Assembly: GCA_964447525.1 (NCBI GenBank)
Contig: CAYUSU010000033.1
Coordinates: forward strand, 1 to 16,330
Length of the DNA stretch: 16,330 nucleotides
Direction of reading: 5' to 3'
DNA from: JAFGDH01 sp964447525
GTDB taxonomy: Archaea > Aenigmatarchaeota > Aenigmatarchaeia > QMZP01 > QMZT01
A program made the translations under genes and the position numbers. How positions within the stretch are numbered: position 1 is the first letter of the stretch; every line of letters starts with the position of its first letter. The notes below the pieces were generated by a model. The model was not told the origin of the DNA, ran no database searches, and worked only from the letters and a program-made list of their open reading frames with translations. Shown here one piece after another: positions 1-5,635 of this stretch.

Positions 1-1
1 A

Positions 2-115
2 GGAAACCCTTACAAAGCTTCCGAAGAGATCGAATTCAAGGAAGAGGACTTCTTCGCTATGCTTAACAGAATAATAAACGATTTAATCGAGAGTATAATG
101 GGAATATTTGGATGA
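2..115 (+). CDS. C-terminal end of an unknown protein (partial, 5' end outside window)
   Basis: An open frame enters from the left edge and ends at TGA at 113-115, giving 37 residues that start GNPYKASEEIEF. The visible part is acidic, followed by an amphipathic or hydrophobic C-terminal helix (residues FFAMLNRIINDLIESIMGIFG are alternately hydrophobic and polar). Codon use resembles the neighbouring genes. Nothing here identifies a family. It converges on the next gene, whose stop is only one base away. It could be chance, since the frame is short, but the lack of stops and the tight convergent junction favour a real gene end. Confidence 0.55.
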   Translation, partial: GNPYKASEEIEFKEEDFFAMLNRIINDLIESIMGIFG

Positions 116-116
116 A

Positions 117-506
117 TCATTCCCATGGTTCTGGTTCATTTTTTGTGAGCATAGAATCGCCCTCGTTCATGTAAAATCTATCACCCTTTATCAGTCTGTT
201 CAAATCGAATGACATATCCATCGGAGGGTCCATCAAGCGATAATGTCTTTCATCACCAGAACGAAAATGGATTTCAGGGGGCTTTTTTAAAAAAGGACCC
301 TCACTGAATTCAGAAAGCTCAGTAATAAACCTTCGAAAATCATGTTTCTCTTCCACGTAGAGCCATGGATCATCCCCCCAGCAAGGTTCGCTGGCATAGA
401 GGAAACTGTCCCCGAAATACAAACATAAAATTGAATATTTGCTTTTTGAATTTCCGGAAATACCAATACAAATATAAATCGGAACTCTCTCTATCTCCGG
501 GGGCAT
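117..506 (-). CDS. Hypothetical protein, 129 aa
   Basis: I do not recognise this 129-residue protein. It starts MPPEIERVPIYICIG, has a hydrophobic beta-like first 35 residues, and then a charged half rich in D, E, P and aromatic residues (DDPWLYVEEKHDFRRFI, MDPPMDMSFDLNRLIKGDRF). There is no signal peptide and no obvious membrane segment. The start is supported by an AT-rich TATA-like element centred about 25 bases upstream, which fits a leaderless mRNA. It lies downstream of a tRNA gene on the same strand but with its own promoter. The composition is protein-like and no ORF on the opposite strand competes. It is likely a real lineage-specific gene of unknown role. Confidence 0.6.
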   Translation of the reverse strand: MPPEIERVPIYICIGISGNSKSKYSILCLYFGDSFLYASEPCWGDDPWLYVEEKHDFRRFITELSEFSEGPFLKKPPEIHFRSGDERHYRLMDPPMDMSFDLNRLIKGDRFYMNEGDSMLTKNEPEPWE

Positions 507-522
507 TTCTAATACTGTAAAA

Positions 523-537
523 AATATTTTTTAAATT
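523..537 (-). promoter_or_regulatory. TATA-like promoter of the 129-aa gene
   Basis: On the minus strand this reads ATTTAAAAAATATTT, centred about 25 bases upstream of the ATG at 506. That is the archaeal TATA spacing for a leaderless transcript. Confidence 0.5.
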
Positions 538-545
538 GATATTAA

Positions 546-561
546 TCCAAGAAAAAGGAAA
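546..561 (-). terminator. T-rich terminator after tRNA-Ala
   Basis: Directly after the discriminator base the minus strand reads TTTCCTTTTTCTTGG. Archaeal RNA polymerase terminates at such T-runs. No CCA is encoded between the tRNA end and the T-run. Confidence 0.5.
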
Positions 562-575
562 TGGACCGGTCGGGA

Positions 576-612
576 AATTCAGCCAGAAACCGACTTGTCG
601 GTTTCATACGCT
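576..612 (-). other. tRNA intron 2, T-loop, position 59/60, 37 nt
   Basis: The motif is T-stem TCGGG/CCCGA, a 4-bp central helix TTCA/TGAA, a 3-nt bulge AAA on the 5' side and a 3-nt bulge TTT on the 3' side, then a short GC/GC helix. Cutting after the second base of each bulge removes exactly 37 nt and restores loop TTCAAAT. Inside the intron is a perfect hairpin, GAAACCGAC/GTCGGTTTC, at 586-605. Confidence 0.88.
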
Positions 613-638
613 TTTGAACCCGAGGCCTCCACCATGCC

Positions 639-670
639 TTCACCGGACACAGAGAATAACCCGGCATCCT
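639..670 (-). other. tRNA intron 1, anticodon loop, non-canonical position 33/34, 32 nt
   Basis: Anticodon-stem bases CACC pair with GGTG in the 3' part of the intron to make the 4-bp central helix. It is flanked by 3-nt bulges TTA (5' site) and AAG (3' site), and intron helix GGA/TCC follows. Cutting TT/A and AA/G removes 32 nt and leaves loop TTGGCAT. The common archaeal position is 37/38, which would give an anticodon (AGG) that contradicts the alanine identity elements. Confidence 0.85.
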
Positions 671-728
671 AAGGTGGCGATCTACCGCTGATCTACCGGC
701 CCAATGATCTATTTATTCAATCTTAACT

Positions 729-743
729 ATTTAAAAATATTTA
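729..743. promoter_or_regulatory. AT-rich TATA element shared by tRNA-Ala (-) and aldehyde dehydrogenase (+)
   Basis: The sequence atttaaaaatattta is nearly symmetric. It lies about 27-41 bases upstream of the tRNA 5' end on the minus strand. On the plus strand it lies about 50-60 bases upstream of the ALDH start, which leaves room for a leader containing the ribosome-binding site. It may serve both directions. Confidence 0.45.
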
Positions 744-778
744 ACGCAACGAATCCATTTTTATTTAATTATAATTTC

Positions 779-787
779 GGGGTGATC
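779..787 (+). promoter_or_regulatory. Shine-Dalgarno site of the aldehyde dehydrogenase
   Basis: GGGGTGATC ends 4 bases before the ATG at 792 and matches the archaeal 16S 3' end (complement of GAUCACCUCC) over GGTGATC. This fixes the start and is an exception to the leaderless style of most genes here. Confidence 0.7.
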
Positions 788-791
788 ATAT

Positions 792-2282
792 ATGGCGAAG
801 ACTTATTCGAATTATATCGAAGGTGAATGGGTTAAATCGGGATCGGGAAAAACGTTCGACAACGTAAACCCGGCGACTGGGGAGGTTCTCTGCAAATTCC
901 AGGCAGGCACGCAGAAGGACGTCCTCAAGGCGGTCACGGCGGCGAAGAAGGCGTTCCCTGGGTGGAAGAACATGCCCGCGCCCAAAAGAGGGGACATTTT
1001 ATACAAGGCTGCTAGGATAATGGAAGAACGGAAAGAAGAACTTGCCCGCATGCTCACGCAGGAAAACGGGAAGAACATGGACGAATCCCGCGGGGAGATA
1101 CAGGAAGGTATAGATATAACCATTTACGTCGCTGGCGAAGGGAGAAGGATGTTCGGGGAGACAACGCCATCCGAGCTGAAGAACAAGTTCTGCATGACCA
1201 TACGCGAACCGATCGGGGTGGTAGGGATGATCACTCCCTGGAATTTCCCGTTCGCGATTCCTGCATGGAAGATCCCACCAGCGCTGGTGGCAGGGAACAC
1301 GATCGTTTTCAAGCCATCATCCGATGCACCGTGGCTTGGGATCAAACTGGTAGAGATATTCGAGGAGGCAGGCCTCCCGCCCGGCGTTTTAAACATGATC
1401 ACCGGTTCTGGGGGAGTGGTAGGAAAGGAGATATCCAACAACCCGAAGATACATGGTTTATCGTTCACCGGGTCCACGTCCGCCGGAAAGGACATATACG
1501 TCGCCGGCGCTTCCAGACTGGCAGGCGTGAGTCTGGAGATGGGAGGAAAGAACCCGCAAATCGTACTGAAGGACGCAGACCTTGATCTGGCAGTGGACGG
1601 AGCTGTATGGGGAGGTTTCGGAACGGCAGGTCAAAGGTGCACGGCCACTTCAAGAGTGATCGTTGAGAAAGCCGTACTCGAGAAGTTCACCCAGAAATTC
1701 ATTCAAAGGGTCAGGAAAATCGTTGTTGGCAACGGCCTTGACAAAGGCGTCCTTACAGGTCCGGTAATAAACGAAAAACAGATGGACAAGATTCTCGCTT
1801 ACATAAAGATAGGGAAGGAAGAGGGAGCGAAGCTCCTTACCGGGGGGAAGGCGCTTACCGAAGGGAAGTACGGAAAAGGGAACTTCATCGAACCAACGGT
1901 TTTCACCAAGGTAAAAAAGGGAATGACGATCGCACAGGAAGAGATATTCGGTCCAGTGGTTTCGATAATGCCAGTCAAAGACTTCGAGGAAGCTATAGAA
2001 GTAGCGAACTCGACGGATTACGGCCTTTCGGCATCGATATACACCAACGACGTGGGGAAGGCTTTCCGTGCGATGCACATGCTCGAATCAGGTATAGTTT
2101 ACGTGAACGCCCCGACCATAGGAGCGGAAGCTCACATGCCGTTCGGCGGCGTTAAGAACACGGGCAACGGAAAACGCGAAGCCGGGTCGGAAGCGATCAA
2201 GGAGTTCACCGAATTAAAGAGCATATTCGTCGATTATTCCGGAGGCTTGCAGAGGGCACAGATCGATATCGGGGAGAAATGA
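792..2282 (+). CDS. NAD(P)-dependent aldehyde dehydrogenase (ALDH superfamily)
   Basis: The 496-residue protein is full length for the ALDH superfamily, which oxidises aldehydes to carboxylic acids with NAD(P)+ in the cytoplasm. Visible motifs in order: PWNFP (149-153, with oxyanion-hole Asn151), FKPSS (Lys174, cofactor binding), FTGS (225-228, Rossmann turn), EMGGKNP with general base Glu249, GQRCTATSR with catalytic Cys283, EEIFGPV (Glu384) and PFGGVKNTGNG near 450. All catalytic residues are present. The C-terminal sequence around PFGGVKNTGNGKREAG resembles the semialdehyde dehydrogenase group (for example alpha-ketoglutarate semialdehyde type), but I cannot fix the substrate. The start is set by a strong ribosome-binding site. 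The gene stands alone: upstream is a divergent tRNA, downstream a convergent small gene. Confidence 0.95.
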   Translation: MAKTYSNYIEGEWVKSGSGKTFDNVNPATGEVLCKFQAGTQKDVLKAVTAAKKAFPGWKNMPAPKRGDILYKAARIMEERKEELARMLTQENGKNMDESRGEIQEGIDITIYVAGEGRRMFGETTPSELKNKFCMTIREPIGVVGMITPWNFPFAIPAWKIPPALVAGNTIVFKPSSDAPWLGIKLVEIFEEAGLPPGVLNMITGSGGVVGKEISNNPKIHGLSFTGSTSAGKDIYVAGASRLAGVSLEMGGKNPQIVLKDADLDLAVDGAVWGGFGTAGQRCTATSRVIVEKAVLEKFTQKFIQRVRKIVVGNGLDKGVLTGPVINEKQMDKILAYIKIGKEEGAKLLTGGKALTEGKYGKGNFIEPTVFTKVKKGMTIAQEEIFGPVVSIMPVKDFEEAIEVANSTDYGLSASIYTNDVGKAFRAMHMLESGIVYVNAPTIGAEAHMPFGGVKNTGNGKREAGSEAIKEFTELKSIFVDYSGGLQRAQIDIGEK

Positions 2283-2283
2283 A

Positions 2284-2592
2284 TCACTCGCCAAGGATAT
2301 CGTCACCCTTTTCCCAAAGATCATGACCTCTTTGCATGATGTGGCCATAGAAACCGGGATTTTTTTCAATTTCAGAACCCGAAACATCACCGGAAGCCAG
2401 GCAAAAACCAATGAATTCGGCCGAGTTACCAGCGGCCAGCCATGCCCTGTTTTGATCCGTATCTGGAAAAGCGATTTTTTCTCCCAATTTTTTGAAAATC
2501 GCTTCATATATCTGGAAATATTTGTCCAGAACCGGCACCATCCATGAAGGCGGGTGTCTTGGAGTAAAATACCCATGACTTCCGTCGCTCAT
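2284..2592 (-). CDS. Hypothetical protein, 102 aa
   Basis: Unrecognised soluble protein beginning MSDGSHGYFTPRHPPSWMVP. The middle (VLDKYFQIYEAIFKKLGEKI) looks like an amphipathic helix and the rest is mixed charged and aromatic. No signal peptide or membrane segment. Its stop is one base from the ALDH stop, a tight convergent pair. A TATA-like ATAAAAAACT is centred about 25 bases before the start, supporting this ATG and a leaderless mRNA. An overlapping 120-residue frame at 2214-2576 has poorer composition and no promoter, so this frame was preferred. Confidence 0.65.
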   Translation of the reverse strand: MSDGSHGYFTPRHPPSWMVPVLDKYFQIYEAIFKKLGEKIAFPDTDQNRAWLAAGNSAEFIGFCLASGDVSGSEIEKNPGFYGHIMQRGHDLWEKGDDILGE

Positions 2593-2819
2593 AAAAATAT
2601 TCTGGCAGGAAGTTTTTTATGTTCAACGTAGTTCAGGATTCAAAGAAATCATCACATGGGAAATTCTCGTCGGGCATGTTTACACCGATTTACACAAATT
2701 ATAATCATTCATCGGTATTTCTTATTTAAATAAATTCTGAATCCCCGCGTTCTCGGTATGGGAAAAAAAGGAAAAATGAGAACACTATCATAATAAAAAA
2801 ATTTACATTATTTTTCAAT
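2593..2819. other. Intergenic region between divergent small genes
   Basis: AT-rich stretch holding the promoter of the 102-aa gene on the minus strand (ATAAAAAACT, 2611-2620) and, at the far end, a TATA-like run for the 64-aa gene (2791-2803). I see no RNA gene or repeat. A 36-codon ATG frame at 2619-2729 has no promoter signal and is probably chance. Confidence 0.5.
2791..2803 (+). promoter_or_regulatory. TATA-like element of the 64-aa gene
   Basis: The run taataaaaaaatt is centred about 24 bases before the ATG at 2820, the same spacing as the other leaderless genes here. Confidence 0.4.
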
Positions 2820-3014
2820 ATGGATTATTATGGCGGAATGATTGTCGTGTCGGGTCCCTCTGGTACCGAACACAGGATTATTTACACATCAAATGACAAG
2901 GCTCTATTTGATTTTCACATGAACGGAAAAAGTGCTTTTGGGTTAAAGGTTCTAAGAAATGAATGGTTCGACGAAAATAGAACCCTGAAAGAAATGGGAA
3001 AAACCCGCATATGA
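2820..3014 (+). CDS. Hypothetical small protein, 64 aa
   Basis: Begins MDYYGGMIVVSGPSGTEHR and ends in a lysine-rich segment. The sequence alternates hydrophobic and polar residues as in a small beta-rich fold (MIVVSG, RIIYTS, ALFDFHM). No family is recognised; GPSG alone is not enough for a nucleotide-binding loop. A TATA-like run sits at the right distance upstream for a leaderless mRNA. It converges on the flavin reductase gene with 13 bases between stops. Its length is close to chance level, so the promoter position is the main support. Confidence 0.5.
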   Translation: MDYYGGMIVVSGPSGTEHRIIYTSNDKALFDFHMNGKSAFGLKVLRNEWFDENRTLKEMGKTRI

Positions 3015-3027
3015 AAAGTCTATTATT

Positions 3028-3616
3028 TCAGCCCCATCTCTCAGCTTTGATCTTATCATCTTTGATTCCGATCTCTTTCAGCATTTTTTGGGTGGCCTCC
3101 ACCATCTTCGGGGGGCCGCACAGATAGATCATTTTATTCCCCGGATCTTTGATCGTTTCTTTCAAAAAAGCGGAATCTATCCTTCCGGTTCTTCCGTCCC
3201 ACTTGGTCTTTGAAGTCCATGGACGGGTTATTGTGACCACGAACTGGAAATTTGAATTGCTTTTTTCGATATCGAAAAGNNNNNNNNNNNNNNNNNNNNN
3301 NNNNNNNNNNNNNNNNNNNNNNNNNNNNNNNNNNNNNNNNNNNNNNNNNNNNNNNNNNNNNNNNNNNNNNNNNNNNNNNGGGTGAGATTTTCCCTTCCGG
3401 ATAGACCTTGAAGGTGATCTCGATGTAATCCTTATGGGACGGAGACGATGAGATGGAATAGCATCTCGTCACCTTCTCGCCGTCGATTTCCTTCGAGAGC
3501 ATGACATACTGACCCGGGTGGAATTCGATCGGTTCGTTAGGTTCAAACCTCAGCGTCTTGACATCTTCGGCTTCCTGGTGGATTTTGACAAGTTTGAGAA
3601 CGAAGTCTTTTACCAT
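3028..3616 (-). CDS. FAD/NAD(P)-binding oxidoreductase of the ferredoxin-reductase (FNR) family, interrupted by an assembly gap
   Basis: Two in-frame pieces flank 100 Ns. The N-terminal piece (3380-3616) has the FNR beta-barrel FAD domain: HPGQYVML and the flavin-binding RCYS (RxYS) followed by SSSP. The C-terminal piece (3028-3279) has FQFVVTITRPW and the NAD(P)-domain signature YLCGPPKMVEATQKML, ending in ERWG. The family moves electrons between NAD(P)H and a flavin or iron-sulfur partner in the cytoplasm. The missing part holds the rest of the FAD domain and the NAD(P) phosphate loop; the 162 visible residues compare with about 230 in the family. The preferred start is the ATG at 3614-3616, with TATA-like TTTAAATAAG about 25 bases upstream. 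An upstream in-frame ATG at 3634 would overlap the preceding gene by 14 bases. The electron partner is unknown. Confidence 0.85.
3280..3379. other. Assembly gap (100 Ns)
   Basis: Exactly 100 Ns, a conventional placeholder for unknown length. Both flanks are in codon phase with the flavin reductase, so 100 cannot be the true length of an intact gene. About 180-230 bases would fit the family. Confidence 0.97.
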
Positions 3617-3620
3617 ATTT

Positions 3621-4304
3621 TTATTTATTTCCATTCTTATTTAAATTCTGGCCGTCTTCATCTTCTGTTTTTGATTTATTAAATAATGATTTTATTTGTT
3701 TTTCCATCTCATCATCTGACATCCCACCAATTCCAAAAGAATCTTTCTCGGTTTTTTCAAAAAAATACACGTGCTTGTTAATATAACTTCTCAATTCACC
3801 CAAACTTTTTGCCGTGGAACCCAGAAGTGATTTTTTCGCTCCCGGTATTATGTTGGATACAATTACCTTCAATACACTAAATTCGCCTTTCAAAACCATT
3901 ATTTTGTTCTCAAACGACCCGAGCCTGCTATCGGTCTTGTCCCAGAAATCGACAATTTTTTCGTGCATCTCCAGCATCTGATCTTCAGCTTGTTCAATCT
4001 TCATTCCCAAAAAATATCTTTTTCCCCAATTAAATATTCCCTTCTTTTTTTCTCTCTCTTCCATTAAATAATTTTTCTCATCAACCAGCCGGGTCATAAA
4101 ATCATTATATGATATCAGCACATTTCTGTACAATCCGATCATTCCAGAAATTATTTCGTGAGGATCATTTGTTTTTTCAAAATCCAACCTTGACTTGTCC
4201 ATCCCAAATTTTAAAAAACTGCTTGCCCTGTCAGCCTGAGAGACGAAATCGTTCTTGTAAGATTCCATCTCTTCTATGCATTTGTAAAACAGACGTTTTT
4301 TCAT
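3621..4304 (-). CDS. Hypothetical helical protein, 227 aa
   Basis: Unrecognised, highly charged, predominantly helical protein with no signal peptide or membrane segment. Residues 1-150 show heptad-like spacing of hydrophobics (IEEMESYKNDFVSQADR, MLEMHEKIVDFWDKTDSRL), suggesting a coiled-coil bundle. A small hydrophobic stretch FSVLKVIVSNIIPGAKK follows near residues 142-158. The last 35 residues are acidic and Asn/Lys-rich and look disordered. A clear promoter, TATAAAAG, is centred about 25 bases before the start, so it is probably leaderless. Its 3' end runs directly into the flavin reductase (5 bases between stop and the preferred start, or overlap with the earlier one), so the two may be co-transcribed, although the reductase also has its own TATA-like element. 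Confidence 0.75.
   Translation of the reverse strand: MKKRLFYKCIEEMESYKNDFVSQADRASSFLKFGMDKSRLDFEKTNDPHEIISGMIGLYRNVLISYNDFMTRLVDEKNYLMEEREKKKGIFNWGKRYFLGMKIEQAEDQMLEMHEKIVDFWDKTDSRLGSFENKIMVLKGEFSVLKVIVSNIIPGAKKSLLGSTAKSLGELRSYINKHVYFFEKTEKDSFGIGGMSDDEMEKQIKSLFNKSKTEDEDGQNLNKNGNK
3636..3646 (-). promoter_or_regulatory. TATA-like element of the flavin reductase gene
   Basis: Minus strand reads TTTAAATAAG, centred about 25 bases upstream of the ATG at 3616. It lies inside the last codons of the upstream gene. Confidence 0.4.
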
Positions 4305-4324
4305 GACTAGTATTCGCAGAAAGT

Positions 4325-4332
4325 CTTTTATA
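4325..4332 (-). promoter_or_regulatory. TATA box of the 227-aa gene
   Basis: Minus strand TATAAAAG, preceded by GGG, centred about 25 bases before the ATG at 4304. It is the clearest TATA box in the window and separates this gene from the propeller gene upstream. Confidence 0.65.
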
Positions 4333-4340
4333 CCCTTCGG

Positions 4341-5603
4341 TCAGGCATACTCGCTCTTCACGACGTACTCGCTCTTCACGGAGTACTCGCTGCCGGAATC
4401 CATGACACTGTCCATCTTAACTTCGTATTTCTCGTCTTCTGTTGATTCGTCTTCGTTTATCGTTTTCTTGACTTCCATCTCGTAAGCGTCGTAAGGAGGG
4501 GGAAGGGAACTTATGGAAGTGCTGGAAGTCGCAAATTTCCAGTTAAGTTTCCCGGTTTCGGCATCCAGCGAATAAGCATGACAATCCCACGAACAGAATA
4601 TCACGGAACCGTTGAATTCGACCGGATTGCACCAAGCGTGACCGTCCGTCTTGAACCTCCATAATTCCTTTCCATGCATGTCCAGGCAGTAAAAATTGGT
4701 GTCACCGGAGCCGAAATATATCCTGCCTTCGTACACGAGAGGAACTATGCTCATCGAATCCCTCCCCCCGGCGAACCTCCAAAGTTCCTTGCCTGTTTTG
4801 GCGTCAATCGCAAAAAGGACGCCGTCCCTTGCCCCGTGATACAGAATGTTGTCGTGGACAGCCGGACCTGAAGAATTCCCGTATTCCCCTGTTTTGAATT
4901 TCCACGTCAGGATACCGTCAGAGATGTTTAGTGCATAAAGATAATTGTCAAAGCACCCGAAATACACCTTTCCGTCATATACCAGCGGTCTGTGGACTAA
5001 GAACAATTCACCGCCGGTTCTGAACCTCCACAGTTCCTTCCCGGTTTCAGTGTCAAGGCAGTAAAAGTTATTGTCGTAAGACCCGAAGAATACCCTGTTT
5101 TCATGGACGACCGAGGCGGATGAAACGGAATCGCCTGTCCTGAACCTCCAGGCGAGCATTCCCGTCTTCGCATCCAGCGCATAAAAGTAACCGTCCCTCG
5201 ATCCGATGTAAACGTACTTCCCGTTCCCGGACGGGGAACTCGCGATGTCGCCCCCGGTTTCGTATTTCCATGCCCCTTTCCCGTTCCGGATGTCGATAGC
5301 ATGAATGTCGCCAGCGTGGGACCCTATGTAAAGTATACCGTCCATAATGAGCGGGGAAGAGCACTCTATTATCCCGTCGGCTCTGAACCTCCATATCTCC
5401 TTCCCCGTCACTGCGTCGACAGCATAAACATTATGGTCGCATGACCCGAAGAATATCTTACCGTCCGCTAACGCCGGGTCGCTGCATATGCTCCCCCCGG
5501 GCCCGACCGACCACTGTCTGTCATACTTCTTAACCTTCTTTATCCCGAAGTCTTCCAGTTCCATGGAAAAAGCAGCGAAACCCGAATCGAAACCGAAGTC
5601 CAT
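4341..5603 (-). CDS. PQQ-like beta-propeller repeat protein, copy 1
   Basis: About 420 residues containing eight repeats of roughly 40 residues with consensus DGKVYFGSYDNNFYCLD then TGKELWRFRTG, bounded by nine W-motifs from DRQW (W33 counting from the upstream ATG) to LNWKF. This is the tryptophan-docking pattern of the PQQ/BamB-type eight-bladed propeller. Propellers of this kind bind partners or ligands; the sequence does not show PQQ cofactor residues or an enzyme domain. There is no signal peptide, so the protein should be cytoplasmic. After the propeller comes a proline-rich linker, an acidic segment and a tail SEYSVKSEYVVKSEYA (4344-4391) that is nearly identical in the neighbouring paralogue. 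The start at 5603 aligns with the paralogue's first Met and lies about 24 bases from a TATA-like run; an in-frame ATG at 5609 would add two residues. Its role is unknown. Confidence 0.88.
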   Translation of the reverse strand: MDFGFDSGFAAFSMELEDFGIKKVKKYDRQWSVGPGGSICSDPALADGKIFFGSCDHNVYAVDAVTGKEIWRFRADGIIECSSPLIMDGILYIGSHAGDIHAIDIRNGKGAWKYETGGDIASSPSGNGKYVYIGSRDGYFYALDAKTGMLAWRFRTGDSVSSASVVHENRVFFGSYDNNFYCLDTETGKELWRFRTGGELFLVHRPLVYDGKVYFGCFDNYLYALNISDGILTWKFKTGEYGNSSGPAVHDNILYHGARDGVLFAIDAKTGKELWRFAGGRDSMSIVPLVYEGRIYFGSGDTNFYCLDMHGKELWRFKTDGHAWCNPVEFNGSVIFCSWDCHAYSLDAETGKLNWKFATSSTSISSLPPPYDAYEMEVKKTINEDESTEDEKYEVKMDSVMDSGSEYSVKSEYVVKSEYA

Positions 5604-5619
5604 ATTCATAAATTAGGAG

Positions 5620-5631
5620 TAAATTTAAAAT
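5620..5631 (-). promoter_or_regulatory. TATA-like element of propeller copy 1
   Basis: Minus strand ATTTTAAATTTA lies between the two propeller genes, centred about 23 bases upstream of the ATG at 5603. It suggests that copy 1 can be transcribed alone despite the 32-base spacing. Confidence 0.45.
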
Positions 5632-5635
5632 ATCA

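Larger units (their letters stand above)
562..702 (-). tRNA. tRNA-Ala(GGC) with two introns (anticodon loop and T-loop)
   Basis: The spliced product is a perfect 72-nt cloverleaf. Acceptor stem GGGCCGG/CCGGTCC carries G3-U70, the alanine identity pair, and discriminator A73. The D-arm is GATC-AGCGGTA-GATC. The anticodon stem CCACC/GGTGG closes loop TTGGCAT, anticodon GGC. The variable loop is AGGCC, giving a G15-C48 Levitt pair. The T-arm is TCGGG-TTCAAAT-CCCGA. CCA is not encoded. The gene is 141 nt because of a 32-nt insert at tRNA position 33/34 and a 37-nt insert at 59/60. Both inserts sit exactly in the bulges of a predicted bulge-helix-bulge motif, so both should be removed by the archaeal splicing endonuclease. 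Naive reading of the unspliced loop would give a false anticodon AGG. A TATA element lies 27-41 bases upstream. Identity is secure; the splice sites are predicted from structure, not observed. Confidence 0.93.

Noticed and set aside
562..702. tRNA-Pro(AGG) reading of the interrupted tRNA
   Set aside because: G3-U70 and the overall body match alanine; A34 anticodons are not expected in archaea; the bulge-helix-bulge supports splicing at 33/34 giving GGC.
2633..2655. Possible C/D-box guide RNA on the minus strand (GTGATGA, 12 bases, then CTGA)
   Set aside because: Only one C and one D box at guide spacing; no convincing C' and D' partner or terminal stem, and the boxes are short enough to occur by chance.
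2619..2729. 36-codon ATG frame on the plus strand
   Set aside because: Very short, no TATA or ribosome-binding signal, composition not protein-like.
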